Shown here: piece by piece, positions 23,252 to 35,115 of the stretch
Layout: every line of letters begins with the position of its first letter
How positions within the stretch are numbered: the stretch's first letter is position 1
NCBI GenBank assembly: GCA_024362935.1
Contig: JANCRA010000061.1
Coordinates: 3,038,001-3,102,000 of the forward strand
Origin: Setophaga petechia
Taxonomy: Eukaryota; Chordata; Aves; Passeriformes; Parulidae
Length of the DNA stretch: 64,000 nt
Direction: 5' to 3'
Position numbers and translations under genes: made by a program
The notes under the pieces: generated by a model
Told to the model about the DNA's origin: nothing
The model's database searches: none
What the model saw: only the letters and a program-made list of their open reading frames with translations

Positions 23252-24218
23252 CTGAAGGACCACGACTGCAGATGTCAGTTCTACACCACACAAAAGTCAG
23301 AGTTGCTTCTTTTCAAATAAACCTTTTGAGGATCACACAGCCTTTGTGCTGGTACCATCCAGGACAGTATGTGCTAACATTTAATTGAATGTTATCTTAA
23401 AATGCTAAATTGGAGGAATAGTTAATTTTCTCTCAGTGATTAAAACACAAAAAATTGAAGAGCTATCTGTATCCAATGCAGCTATAAGTGCTGTCCAAAG
23501 CACTACTTTTCTTAGCAGGATAAACCATGCTTTTTCTTACTCATGACTCCACAAAAATTCATTTATTTACAATATGATAATTTTGACCCTTTTTTTGTCA
23601 TCAAAGGAAGAATGAGGCAAACTTAAAATTCTATCAGTCTGATGAAATACAACATATCTCTGGAAGATAACCACAGCAGGTAACTGTATAAAAGCCAAAC
23701 TAATCCACAAACTGGACTTCCATTTGCCATTGTCCTTTACCTTTCAAACCAAAGACAAAAATTCAACACCAATGACAAAATACTGAGCATCCAAAATGCA
23801 AATGAACCTTAAAAACTATGCAAGGGTCCAATGCTTCTTCCATTGAGAATAAAGAAAAATTGCAGTTTAATATTCTTTTTGTCACAATGGTTAATGTTCT
23901 TTTGTTACAGTAGTTACTGCTGCTCATAGCCATGTTATACTCCTTATTTTGTGTTTTGAGGTACTGTATCTCTCCTGATAACCTGTTCTTGTAGAGATTG
24001 TGGTTCAGGCTCCCAAACTGAATTGATCACAGAGATCCAAAACGGGGCAAAAAAAAGTAAAAAGAAGAACACCCCCACCCGTGTGTTTCATCCCAACCTA
24101 TTCTCATACCATCTTTAGTGGAAGAAGATGAACCTGTCCTGAAGTGGAAAAAGCTATTTTAATTATTTTGTAAATTATTATTCATTAGGTTAAAGTTGCA
24201 AACAGCTGTGTACTGTAA

Positions 24219-24310
24219 CAACTGTGCTCCCTTCTTTCTTCATCTTCTCTCTAATTCACTGGTTATGAAGGTGAAGATCAGCCAGGTGAGTTCCAAGCAG
24301 TGCTGAATGT
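24219..24310 (-). pseudogene. FN3K-like exon 3, with premature stop
   Basis: The acceptor TTCTTAG precedes a one-base phase completion and HSALLGTHLADLHLHNQ. TGA (plus 24256-24258) then interrupts what continues as IREKMKKEGSTV. The expected GT donor is replaced. Confidence 0.82.
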
Positions 24311-25692
24311 CTAAGAAACAAAAATAATGTTAGCAGCTCTGACACATGAACGAATCCAGATCTTGATATTCCAGGAATTACTTGAAAACTTCTATCAAGC
24401 AAGCAGCAGTTCTTCACGACCAACAAAATAGCTTCCCAAAATATTCCAGTATTATAAACACTTTGTCTTCCTATCAAGATTGCATATTAATGCAGACAAA
24501 ATGTACTTAACCTGGCTGTTTCTGAGACCACTATTAAAAGTGAAATAATAAACTTTATTATTATTTATTATAACAATGATAAACTATCAATTCTAATTCC
24601 TGTGTGATATCACTTCCCTAAGCATTTTCAGTAAGGTATGTGTAAAAAAGCATGCACATAATGAGGAACAAATTATGCCTATTTTTCAAAATTTCCTCTG
24701 GCAAACTGTCTTTGGAAAATAAAACCAAACAAGGCTGACCCTCTTCCTTCTATCACTGTCATTGGCTGCTCTTCTCTAAAAGGCCTCAACGATGGGTGTC
24801 AGATAGGCCTAGGTTATGATCTATTTTTAATAAAAGCTGATCCTCTACAACGTTCAGGAAAGTCTTGTAGTAATTGCAAACAACGCCTACAGCCAGTTGC
24901 CCCTCAAATTATGTTCCTTTTCCTTTTCCTGACCTTTCTGAACTTTCTCTATTCTAAAGACACTGTAATTTAAATAAAATTTAGTTCCTCATTTTGTTCC
25001 TGTTAACACAGATAGTAGCTATCCCCCAGAATTTGTACCCCAAAGGTACCATTTGAAATCCAAACCAGCAAGTTCTCTGTCCTTTCTCTGGGGACTCACT
25101 GAGAGCTCTTCATGAATCAAACCCTGGCAATGAGCAGGATGAGGGACAAGACTTAAAAGTGGCTACAGAAGTTCTGAAAATGAGAAAAGAAAATTTGGTC
25201 ATGATCACCTCCCCAGTGGAATCAGATGGGATTCATCATATTAAGTGCTAGTCACAGTGAAGGGTCAAAAGTTTGAAACTATCGAAATTAGGTTAAGAGT
25301 TGCAAAAATATTGAAATCAAAATTAATTCATTTGGGAAAGTGCCCCTGCAAACTCATGGCAAACATTACAGCACTGGTTCTTATATCAAAGGCAAGCAAA
25401 CAAAACATTACCACGTTGGTAATTTTCCCTACTGTAAAAAGAAACCTTATTGTAAAAACCACTAATTACCTAAACAAAAAAGCCAAAAGTAACCAAAACC
25501 CAGAGTCACTTCTTGATGTATTATCACTTTGCTAGGTGAAGCATTATAAAGTATTTTATACAATTCTCTGCAGTATAATTTCTCACGTCCCTTGACATGC
25601 TTTATAAAAGCTTTCCTTTTATGAAAGCAAGTGATTTAATTGTCATAATAGCCAAAATTTCTGGTCAAAGGAAGCAAAAATAACTGTTTTGC

Positions 25693-25844
25693 CTGTGTAA
25701 ACTCTTAATTTCTAAATGTTCCATCACTTGCACAGTATTGTCCCCAGGCAGTTCTACAACCTTGATGGGTTTAGGCACTCTTACTGTCTGTGTTTTCAGG
25801 ATGACTTCCAAACTTGCCATTTCTCCCAGAAACATTTGTCTGGC
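25693..25844 (-). pseudogene. FN3K-like exon 2
   Basis: 152 bp: 50 codons plus two bases that join exactly to exon 3's first base to make Arg. The acceptor is ATCTGGCAG; the donor is GC (GCAAAA). No stop inside. Confidence 0.87.
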
Positions 25845-25895
25845 CTGCCAGATATTAAAGAAAAGCATTGGTCTCCATAAGCATCAGTCACAGTT

Positions 25896-25937
25896 AAAAT
25901 AAAATAAAATATAAAATAAAATATAAAATAAATAAAA
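25896..25937. repeat. AT-rich simple repeat (AAAAT/AAATAT)n
   Basis: A run of AAAATAAAATATAAAAT-type units. Confidence 0.8.
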
Positions 25938-26284
25938 ACTTTGGAACAAATATTTATTGATGCACAAGATACACACAGAATTGTACCATCAGGCTTGATG
26001 ATAATTTTACAGTTGCAGAAATTTTAGTTTGTAAAACAAAGTGAAAATCAAGTTAGGTTGTAGCATTTTCTATAACTTAGAAACTCTTTTTACAGTTGAA
26101 GGAGTGCAAACTGCATACACACAAAATGTGTCCAATATTCTATTAATACAGCAAATGTCTAGGAAGTCATGGACAATATACACCATCAGTTGGCAGGCTA
26201 GAAGAATGGCACTGACATGCACAGACACCATGACTGTCCAGACTGAGAAACAGAGTCAAGCTTCAAAACCAGCTCTATTTGCAG

Positions 26285-26700
26285 CCTCAGAATCACAGAA
26301 CCATGCAATCGTTAAGGCTGAAAAAGCCCTCTAAGATCCCTGAGTCTAACCACTAACCCAGCACTGCCCTCAGTGCCTGACAACCCTGCATGTGAAGAAA
26401 CTTCCTCCAACATCCAATCTAACCTCCCCCGACACAACTTGAGGTTGCTTCTTCTCACTTGCTCCCTGGGAGCAGAGCCTGACCCTGCATCCTCCTATCA
26501 GGGGTTGTGCAGAGCCACAATTCCCTCCTGAGCCTCCTTTTCTCCAGGCTGAGCTGAGCCCCTTTCCCAGCTCCGTCAGCCGTTCCTGGTGCTCCAGCCC
26601 CTTCCCCAGCTCCGCTCCCTTCTCTTGTCATCTTCCAGCCCCTTCCCCAGCTCCGCTCCCTTCTCTTGTCATCCTTCAGCCCCTCAATGTCTTTACCGTC
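26285..26700 (-). repeat. CR1 retrotransposon fragment
   Basis: Antisense CR1: TCAGAATCACAGAACCATG at one end, then GTTAAGGCTGAAAAAGCCC and the familiar CCTGAGCCTCCTTTTCTCCAGGCTGAG stretch. A 41-bp unit (TCCAGCCCCTTCCCCAGCTC...) is duplicated in tandem at 26593 and 26634. It sits in the first intron of the FN3K-like pseudogene. Confidence 0.85.
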
Positions 26701-27240
26701 ATGAGACGCCCAAAACTGCCCGCAGGGTTCGGGGGGTGGCCGCATCCGTGCCCGGTACAGGGGACAGTCCCCGCCCTGGTCCCGCTGCCACACCCGGACT
26801 GGCACAACCCAGGGACGCCGCTCCCCACGGCGGCGCCCGCCCAGCCCTGGCAGCCCCGATCCCCACCCTGCCACGGCTCCCCCTCGCAGCTGCTCCTCGC
26901 AGCTGCTCCTCACGAACCCCCGGCCGCGGCCCGTGTCGCAGCTCCGGCCCGGGCTGATGCAGCCGCCGCCCGAGGGCCCGGTCGGCCGCCGCACCGCCGT
27001 GCCCCGAGCTCGCTTCAGCGCGTCCCCCATGGCGGCGGCTGTGAGGGGAGCCACAGGCGGGAAACGAATTAAAGGCACGGGAAAAGGCAGGGAGAGAAGG
27101 AGCGGGCGAGGGGCAGCAGAGGCCGAGAAAGGGCGTTTGAGGGAGGCAAAGGCAGTCGGAAGGGAGTCAGAGGGCGGCTTAAGTCAGCAAAAAGGGCGGC
27201 AGAAGCGGCTGGGGCAGGTAAAGGAGCCGAGCTGATGACC
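26700..27240. promoter_or_regulatory. CpG island at 5' end of the FN3K-like pseudogene
   Basis: Dense CpG over about 500 bp spanning exon 1 and upstream sequence. It is the expected promoter position for a minus-strand housekeeping gene; whether it is still active cannot be judged. Confidence 0.6.
26890..27030 (-). pseudogene. FN3K-like exon 1
   Basis: ATG at 27030-27028 in CpG-rich DNA. MGDALKRARG leads to a recognisable SGGGCISPGRSCDT motif, but the end is degraded: a 13-base unit (GAGGAGCAGCTGC) is doubled and no GT donor follows. Confidence 0.72.
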
Positions 27241-27321
27241 CCGGCCGCTGCTGTGAAAGGGCTCTCTCGCTCCTCTTATGCCAGTTTCAGTTCGTGTGTT
27301 CAGTTTTGTTCTTCTGCTCAT

Positions 27322-27640
27322 TACAGAATGAATTACAGAATTGCAGAACATTCTGCGTTGGAAGGGACCAAAAGGGTTCGTCAAGTCCGACTCCTGCCCC
27401 TACACCAGACACTCCAACAATCACATCGTGTGCCTGAGAATGTTGTCCAAATGTGCACCTTGAGCTCTGTCAGGTTGGTGCTGTGATCACTTCCCTCTTC
27501 CAGTGCATAAACACCTTCTGGGGGAAGAAGCTTTTCCAAATATCCAACTTAAACCTCTCTGATACAATTTGGTCCCCTTGGGTCCTGTCACTGGGCACCA
27601 CTGAGCAGAGATCAATGTCTGTCCCTTCACTTCCTGTACA
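27322..27640 (-). repeat. CR1 retrotransposon fragment
   Basis: Antisense CR1 tail: ACAGAATTGCAGAACATTC, GGAAGGGACC, GTCCGACTCCTGCCC, then the less conserved upstream part. Confidence 0.8.
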
Positions 27641-27664
27641 AAGTTGAATACAGCAATGTGGTCC

Positions 27665-28080
27665 CTTCTCTGATTAGTTGGGAAAGAGCTCTGAGATCTT
27701 CAAGTCCAGCCTGTGACCAGACACCACTTTGTCAACCAGAACATGGCATTGGTGTGCCACGTTCCATACACACTTCCAGGGACACTGACTCCAGCACCTC
27801 CCTGGGCAGCCCCTTCCAGTGTTTAATCACCCTTTCTGGAAAGAAATACCTCATAATGTCCAACCTAAACTTCTGCTGGTGCAGCTTAAGATTATATCCT
27901 CTCAACCTTTCCTTGGTTCACTGGGAGCAGGCCCTGACCCCCTCTGGCTGCACCCTCCTGTCAGGAGTTGTGCAGACCCAGAAAGTCCCCCTGAGCCTCC
28001 TTTTCTCCAGGCTAAGACCTTCAGCTCCCTCAGTTGCTCATCATCGAACTTGTGCTCCAGCCCTTCACCCATCTGTTGAG
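27665..28080 (-). repeat. CR1 retrotransposon fragment
   Basis: A second antisense CR1 piece, with CCTCCCTGGGCAGCCCCTTCC and CTGAGCCTCCTTTTCTCCAG blocks. Confidence 0.82.
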
Positions 28081-28573
28081 TTGGTGGGTTTCTTGGCTTG
28101 GTGGCCATGAGTTGGTGATCACAATTTCTCCTGCCACAATTATACTTTACCCAGTTTGATGAATTGCCCTTAATTTGTTCCTCATAATCTGGCCTTGTCT
28201 TGGGTGTTTGGCCATGTGTCCTTGATTTGAAAATGTCAGCATTGTGTTATGTTTGGTTTTAGTTTACCTCAATTTACTTGCTTTTATTATTTTGCTGTAG
28301 CTTCTGCAACTGCTGAGACATGTTAAATATAATTTATCTATTTGGAAGCCTGATGGTTCATCACAATCAAGTACTTGATTTCTGCCATAAGATTTAGTTT
28401 AGTTAGTCTGATCCCAAAGATGGAGCTCCTCTGTTATGGAGACAGGTGGTGAGAGCTGGGGGACTCAGCCTGGAGAAGAGAAGGCTTCAGGAAGACCTTT
28501 GAGCCACTTTCAGAGCCTACAGGGACTCCAAGAGACCTGGAGAGAGATTTCAGACAAAGTCGGGAGTGACTGG

Positions 28574-29290
28574 ATGTGGCGGTTCCAACGGAAATATGTT
28601 TTTTGGGATTTCTGGGATATGCTGTGGTCGGGCCAATGGGTGCTCATATTTTAATATTGGCACCTGGTGTGGCCAATGGGGATATTTGGACAGGCCTCTG
28701 AGAACACTCACCCAGGGGTTAAAAGCAGGGCTCTCCCTCTTGGAGCCCTTTTTGAATTTCCGGCGAGAGGCGTTTGATCTCTACCCCTGGCCCAGCTGCT
28801 AGCTGGGCACGGGGAGGGGAAAAGCCACGCGGCCCGGGAAGGTAGGCCTGAACCCGCCCCGAGGGTGGAAGGGTGGAAGGGAGAGAGAAAGATGGAGAGA
28901 GGGAGGCGAGGCACGGGCCTCACCCCCGGCCTCTCCCCCGTACGGGCAGCTGTCTGTGAGCTCCCCACTTCCGGAGCGAGCCGCTGGGGCGGAGCTCGTC
29001 CTCACCGGGGCCGCGCCGCGGATGCGGTGGTGCAGTGGCCGGGGAGAGCGAGAGACGGCGTCGAAGGCACGGCCGAGAGAGAGAGAGAGAGACCCCAGGA
29101 GCCATCGGACAGCCCCCCACCTCACCCCCCCCAGAGAGAGAGAGCCGTGCCTGGCACTGTTACCTTGGAATGTGATACCATGTGCGGCCACGGCAAAAGG
29201 GGGGGAATGCAGCGCAGTGAGGAGCCCAGCCACTTGTGAGAGCTTTTAACCCTTTGTGGACAATGAAAGCTTTACAGAACATTACCCTTC
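28574..29290 (+). other. GC-rich LTR-like block
   Basis: It starts TGTGGCGGTTCCAACGG, has GGTTAAAAGC about 145 bp in, then a CpG- and GA-rich part with a (GA)n run (29072-29090) and a CACCTCACCCCCCC stretch. The AT-to-GC profile and promoter-like start look like a retroviral LTR/leader, but I could not fix a CA end or a target duplication. Open frames here are low complexity. Confidence 0.35.
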
Positions 29291-30064
29291 CTAGAAGAGA
29301 GGTAAGAGTAGAGGATGAAGAAGGAAATGGGCCAGTGGTGGGGTCTGGCAAGTGAAAGATGTTAGAGGAATAGAGAAGATGGAGTGGCATTTTTGCTGGA
29401 CTCTTTTTTGTATAGCCATGGGCTGTTTCCTTGTGATACAGAGACTGCATCCAAGGGGAAGCAAGGGCTCAGAGCCAAGAGAATTCAGTGTTGAGACCCC
29501 TCGGCCCCAGGAGGTGTGAAGGAAATGGGGGGGACAAAGGTCCCAGATGTGAGACTGTGCTCTGTTTGGAACAGGACGAGGCATCCTTAAAAAGACCACC
29601 TTCGAGCAGCCTCTGGCCCCATGCAAGGTGCTGAGAGCACTGGGCATGGGAGGAAGATGTCACAATGGCAGAAGGATCTCTGGGCAGTGCTGCGTGTGAC
29701 GAGCAGCCCATGGCACAAGGAAGGACTCCTTCTACTCTTAATGAACTGAGGATTTGATTATTCAAAGGGTGGTGCCAGACCGAGGGTTGATAATTTTGGG
29801 GAATGTAAATGTATTGGGAATTTGGTGGGAGGAGGAGGGGGAGTGTTTCTGTGCGGTTTTCATTTTCCATATGTGGGGTTTTTTTTCCTCCTTTGTAGTT
29901 TAGTTAAGAAAGTTTTTTGGTTTTTTTTCCTTTCCCCTAAGAGCCTGCTTTGCTTATTCTGGGTACCATCTCACAGCAGACACCAGGGAGAGGATGTTCT
30001 CATGGGGGCACTGGCATTGTGCCAGTCTCAAACCATGACACTGGACAAGGGATTATGTCTTCAG

Positions 30065-30310
30065 GCTGGAAGAGGGCAGGGTTAAATTGGATATTGGGAA
30101 GAAATTCTTCGCTGTGAGGGTGGTGAGGCGCTGGAATAGGGTGCCCAGAGAAGCTGTGGCTGCTTCATCCCTGGAAGTGTCCAAGGCCAAACTGGACAGG
30201 GCTTGAAGCAATCTGGGGTAGTGGAAGCTGTCCCTGCCATGGCAAGGGGATGGAATGACGTGATGTTTAATCCCCTTTCAACCCAAACTATTCATGGATT
30301 CAATGAAAGC
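30065..30310 (+). repeat. CR1 retrotransposon 3' tail
   Basis: TTGGGAAGAAATTCTTCGCTG, GGTGCCCAGAGAAGCTGTGG, CCTGGAAGTGTCCAAGGCCA and a degenerate terminus near CATGGATTCAATG. Confidence 0.88.
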
Positions 30311-30319
30311 AAAGATCCA

Positions 30320-31590
30320 CAGAGAGCTCTGCCTGGCACTGCCATTCCTTGTGTCCCTTTGAAAGCTTTCACGTATTTAATGTCTTTTCATTTTTTTGTT
30401 TTGAGGACATTTCCCACTCTATCCTTCCATGGTGTTGGTGAGGATGGAGGAGCAAGAGTGGGAAAAAGTGATGGGAGCAGTAATTAGCAATAATGATATG
30501 TACTTGATAAAAGAAACTGTCAATAAAAGTTTTTTAAAAGTTTTTAAAAAGATTCATATGTATATATCTTATATGCTTTATGCATATGAGATATATACCT
30601 TCTGCAAATGAGGTATAACCTTCTGTCTATACTCATTAACCTCCTATTGTATTTTCCACAGTATTGCTGAAACTGGCAGAAGTTTTAGATTCTCAAAGTT
30701 TATGCTTTCAAAGCACAAGATGTTCAAAGCCTATTTTGATTTTTCAGACAAGTGATGCAGTTAAGATGTATCCCCTCATTGAACAGAACTGCATGCCAGA
30801 AAGACCAAAGCCAGGTTTCCTGTTGATCATGTGAAATGTCTTGAGCTGCAGTCAGTTCTCTGCACTGGCTTGATGGTGGAGAAAAAAGAGCAGAGAGATG
30901 CTGTTTGATCACTGCTAGATACCAGCATGAGGATTTACAGCAGCCAGGATCAAGGATTAGTGAGATCCCATGTGGAGCTCACCTGTCTGCAGCACCTGCA
31001 GCATTGGAGTGGTGATGGAGTGGAATCCTCAAGGAATAGCACTGGATTTCCAGCACCTTCTGAAGCAGCACACTTACCCAAGTAGGCCAGAACAAATCCC
31101 CACTTCTTCACAGCACATCTTTCCTGTTTCTCTGCATGCACATGACAGCAGCACTCTTGCACACTTTATCAGCCACCCCAGCCAGCACGTCACCACAGGC
31201 AGTGTTTGTGTGTCTGTGGGAGCAAGTCAGGTCTACAGGGAAGGCAGTAACACCATGATGAGCCCTGCTCCAGTGGGCTCCCAGCATTTGCTTAACAGCA
31301 ATATCCACACCAGGGACACAAGAGAGATGCAGATTCACTCTTTTGCAGCACACAGGCCGTTGTGGACACTCAAAGGCTTCAGAAATGCTCAGTGCAGGTG
31401 GAGCAAAACCTCCCATTAAAGCCCTGTCAGGTTCAACGATGAACTGCAGTGCTGGACCTCTGCAGCAGCACTGACTTCCAGCTGCACTGTAGGCACAGCC
31501 TGTAACCCAGAGGTGCAGGCAAGTACAGGTCAGTGCTGTTATGAGCAGAAAAGTTGCCCATTTTTTTAAAAGGTTGCAGAATTCACAGGT
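30320..31590. other. No recognised gene
   Basis: AT-rich DNA with a palindromic AT tract near 30555-30600, then DNA of average composition. Open frames on both strands at 30950-31420 are not recognisable. Confidence 0.4.
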
Positions 31591-31639
31591 TGGGCCAGTT
31601 GCTTCCAGGGCAGAGTTCTAACCGTTGTTGTACATACCT

Positions 31640-32205
31640 GTTGTTAATAGTTTTTTGTTAACTACCCGTTTTTGATGGTTGGGAAATCCCCTTTTTTGTC
31701 GAGTAACACCCTGCTGCTTCCAGGAAGATGTTACCCGGATGGTGAAGAGGAGGGGACACCGGGGTTGTCATGCAAATGAAGAAGCCCCTCACCAAACCTA
31801 ACAAAAACCCCTAAAACCAGCGAGCCAACATGGAATTGAGAGATTGAAGTGATGTCTAGATGTGAGGAACAAAATCCAGTGTCCGCTAAGACCCTTTTTA
31901 CCCCCTCACCCTAACCTAAAGATGTTGGCTAGAAAGAGGACCTCGAATGTCAAACTGAAAGTCGGGAGTCTGGTGCTGTCATGAGGACGGAATCTTGGTG
32001 CTGTCATGAGTATGGAAGCTCCAGCTCTGCCTGCATACCATTGGAGCCAGCTGCACTTTTCCTCCTCTTCTGTGTCACTCCTGGGAGCCGCGGCAGCGTG
32101 AGTGTGACCTGTCGGTTCCCACCTAAGCTGGTGTTTAATAAGGGCTTTAAAAAAGGAGAAATATCTCCAGCCCTATTTATTTCAAGCACTATGAAAGAGG
32201 GGTGA
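31640..32205 (+). other. Possible LTR of an unassigned ERV
   Basis: The composition resembles a retroviral LTR: promoter-like TTAATAGTTTTTTGTTAACT start, GC-rich middle, and a GTTTAATAAGGGC near-poly(A) signal at about 32130. Ends were not resolved. Confidence 0.25.
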
Positions 32206-32263
32206 AGAAAATAATCCATCAGCTGTGCTGGGTCTCACTGACACAGGGACAGGGCTATGAATG

Positions 32264-32878
32264 TGTGAAAAATGCAGGTATTTTATGATTGGCTTTTCCC
32301 AAATATTAAAATGAGTATTATATGTGTTGTGTTAGAAAGTAATGCTGTATTAATTCTCTTAAATACTGTGTTAAATATTGTTTTAGGTTATACAAATTGT
32401 TAAAATAGAAACTGTGCTATGTAAGATGCTTTGTTTAAAAGAAAGGACTTGCAGCGAGATAGCAGCCACAGGACAACTAAATCTTTCAGAGAAAAAGAAT
32501 TTATTGCCTTCTTATCAGAAGAAACTAACTTCTTCCCGCCTCCAACGCGCTGTTAGGATTTGGAGGAAGAAGTTGACACTGACCAGACAGAATCCTGTGT
32601 TTGAATGGAATTTATGCATCATGTATGAAGTGTATGAATATGCAATGGGCTATTGCTTTTAAGGGTTAATCCTTTGTTAACGGGGGTCCTTTTTCGGGCT
32701 CATGATGCCCAGAAAAAGGTACCCGGATGTCCGTAAATCTTTGTTTTTGTTGTCTCATATTGTCCTAATTCAATTTGTCCAAATTATTATTACTCTAATT
32801 GTGTTACTATTTTTTAAACAATTTTTTTACTATTAAACGTTTAAAAATTTTAAAAACAAGTGATTGGCATTTTTCACA
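32264..32878 (+). mobile_element. Solo LTR, family LTR-B, copy 1
   Basis: 615 bp from TGTGAAAAATGC to GCATTTTTCACA (inverted ends), flanked by perfect 5-bp duplications GAATG (32259-32263 and 32879-32883). It contains an open frame 32426-32662 of 78 codons shared with copies 2 and 3. No internal retroviral sequence is attached. Confidence 0.93.
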
Positions 32879-32889
32879 GAATGGGCACA

Positions 32890-34985
32890 CACACAGAGGC
32901 ACTGTGTCCCAAGTGGCAGCTCACATGAGACCCAGGCATGTGGCTTAGATACAGGGCACAGAACTGCCAGAATGGATCCCAGTATGGAGAACTCCTGTTT
33001 TCTGGAAGAGAAACATTTTCTGGCTCACAATGACACACAACAGGGTAATTTGGTGCTGGAGATGAAGTCAGCTAGTCATACTACCAAAATCTGTGTCAAA
33101 AGCACCAAAAAAAATTTGAAGCATTTGAAAACATAATGCTTCTTTTTTCACTTGGTAGCATTTTGAAATGACAAATGCCATGAAACACTCAAAAGTTTTG
33201 ACCAAACAGTCTGTGCTTTCACAGGATAAAGTAAGCAGCAATTCACATTAAAATAAACCAAAAAGTTGCATGAAATAAAAGTTTCTGCTATTTGGTAATC
33301 ATGGTAGTTTATCGCTATAGACATGTATCTTTGTTATATTTATGGCACCCAGGACAAAAATCTTTCAATAAATATTTCATGTAAACAGTACCTTATTTTC
33401 CTCTCTCTTTTCAAAATATACTTGATAATAGCATATAAATAGATAGTAATATGTTTAAGTTATAATCTTGCCCAAAACCTAGATACGTTTCATTTTTCTA
33501 AAACATTCATTTTCCCAATGTTAATAGCTTGTTGTGGAGATACTGGCATCTATTCTTCACGTCAGAGTATCTGTGGCCACACTATAAAGGAAGATAAAAT
33601 TAGGGCATGCAAACATTTCTGCAGAGTTTAGAATTTCATATTCTTTGCTTTAAATTAGCCTTGAGCGAGACTCAGAGTTTACTGCCTCCCAGAGACTCTT
33701 TTGTCTTCTGATACTTTTCTAAGAAGCATCTTCAGGACAAAAAACCCCTATGAAGTCAATATGAAGAACATTTCCGCACTACCAGAGAATGTAAACTTAC
33801 GTAAAACACTAAAAATACATTAAATTTGAGTGTACAAGGTATTTTCTTCTCTGTGAGCCACCATTCTCCTGCTTTGCAAAAAACAAATCTCAACCCCCTG
33901 TGTCACCCAAGATCTGCAATTAAACCTGTCAATAGGCATTAAAAACAGCTTATGCTTGAAGACTCTCTTTGGGACGTATCTCATGCTGCTGCACATCCAC
34001 AGACAGCTCAATCAGGTGGAATCTGAGGGCTGAACAACTTTTTTTGGCTGGGTTTTGCAAAAATCTGAGACAGCCCATGCAGCGTCTGCATGCCAGTTCC
34101 ACAAGGTTTCCCTTTGTCTGCTGGAGCCAAGTCTGGGACTCTGCCTTGCACAGCTGCAGACCTAAAAGTGTAGCTGTGACACAGGGCTGGCAATGCAAAT
34201 AAGGCAAAAAAAAGAGTATTGTATGGAGATCCAGTTCTCAGCTTGGGAAGAATGGTGTGGCAGCACATTGCAGGTCGAACTGGTACTCAGGAACACCCAC
34301 CACTTCAGGGTGCTCAGAGACTGTAAGACCAGCAGAGTTCTTTGCAGAATTTTCTCTTTTCTGCTTTGAAGTTACTAATCTTCTTAAAACTAATGTTTAT
34401 GTTAAAAACAGAGACCCCAGAATCCTGTGGATCTGTAAGTAATCAAAGGCTCCAGACCTCTGCATCTCTTCTCTTGTTTGCTGCTGGTGTTACATGTGTG
34501 GCATATTTACCTGCAGGGTGCTCCCTAAGGAGCTGACATTGCTCTGTGCCAATTGTTAGTTATGTCCTTGCTGTGAACCAAAAGGTATGGCTAATTATAT
34601 TACTGGGGTTTTTACAGACTAGTCTAAAAGAAGGAAAAAGTGTTCTATTTAAACTTTTTAAAAATTCTCTTTTGGAGGATTATTAATATCCAGAAACATT
34701 TTTTTCCTTCATTTTTTCACAGTCTGCACTGTGTTTCAGACTCGTGTTTAGGACACCAATAATCACATTTTGATATTTGTTCATCATCTTTTATGAGGTA
34801 ATCAAATGCCATCCATGCATTTTGATATGAAGAGGAATCACATCACCAGAGACAGGCAAGAAGTACTTTTTATTTCCAGTTCTGCTGAAGAAAGACCAGA
34901 CCATGACGAGCATTTTGAGAGGGGATAATAAAGAAGGTTCTGATCACTAAACCTGCAAGTGCTCAGCTAGCCTTGGTGCCACTGG
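32890..34985. other. No recognised gene
   Basis: AT-rich DNA; nothing supported on either strand. Confidence 0.4.
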
Positions 34986-34989
34986 AGTC

Positions 34990-35115
34990 CCTGGACAATG
35001 CAGTTCTATAACCACAAAAATTAAGGACAAGCCCACCTTGCTGAGGGTGCTCTCTGTCCCAGCTTCCAGGTCATTCACCAGGACATTAAATGATGTTTTG
35101 GCCCCAGTATTGATC
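34990..35115 (-). repeat. CR1 retrotransposon relic
   Basis: CAGGTCATTCACCAGGACAT, then TTTTGGCCCCAGTATTGA, match the antisense of an internal CR1 stretch. Old and short. Confidence 0.55.

Larger units (their letters stand above)
22085..27030 (-). pseudogene. Fructosamine-3-kinase family (FN3K/FN3KRP) pseudogene with introns
   Basis: FN3K-type kinases phosphorylate ketoamines on glycated proteins so that the sugar falls off. Five of six expected exons are seen in order. Exon 1, 27030-26890: ATG, SGGGCISPGRS glycine-rich part. Exon 2, 25844-25693: [34 protein letters not shown]. Exon 3, 24310-24219: LGTHLADLHLHNQ. Exon 5, 23251-23129: exactly 41 codons. Exon 6, 22422-22085: catalytic [20 protein letters not shown], then the tail to NIMRNLVK and TAA. 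Exon 4 was not found. Defects: a TGA right after HLHNQ in exon 3; a one-base loss in exon 6 near 22193-22197, with the correct frame resuming to the end; no GT after exon 1 or exon 3; GC instead of GT after exons 2 and 5. Retained introns show a duplicated gene, not a retrocopy. Residues match partly FN3K and partly FN3KRP, so the paralogue is open. Confidence 0.88.

Noticed and set aside
24000..24060. Possible exon 4 of the FN3K-like pseudogene
   Set aside because: Minus-strand DQFSLG-like residues weakly resemble the expected segment, but no splice sites or frame support it.
26455..27072. Long frames around the CpG island other than FN3K-like exon 1
   Set aside because: They cross from CR1 into CpG-rich DNA and change composition midway; only the exon 1 part is recognisable.
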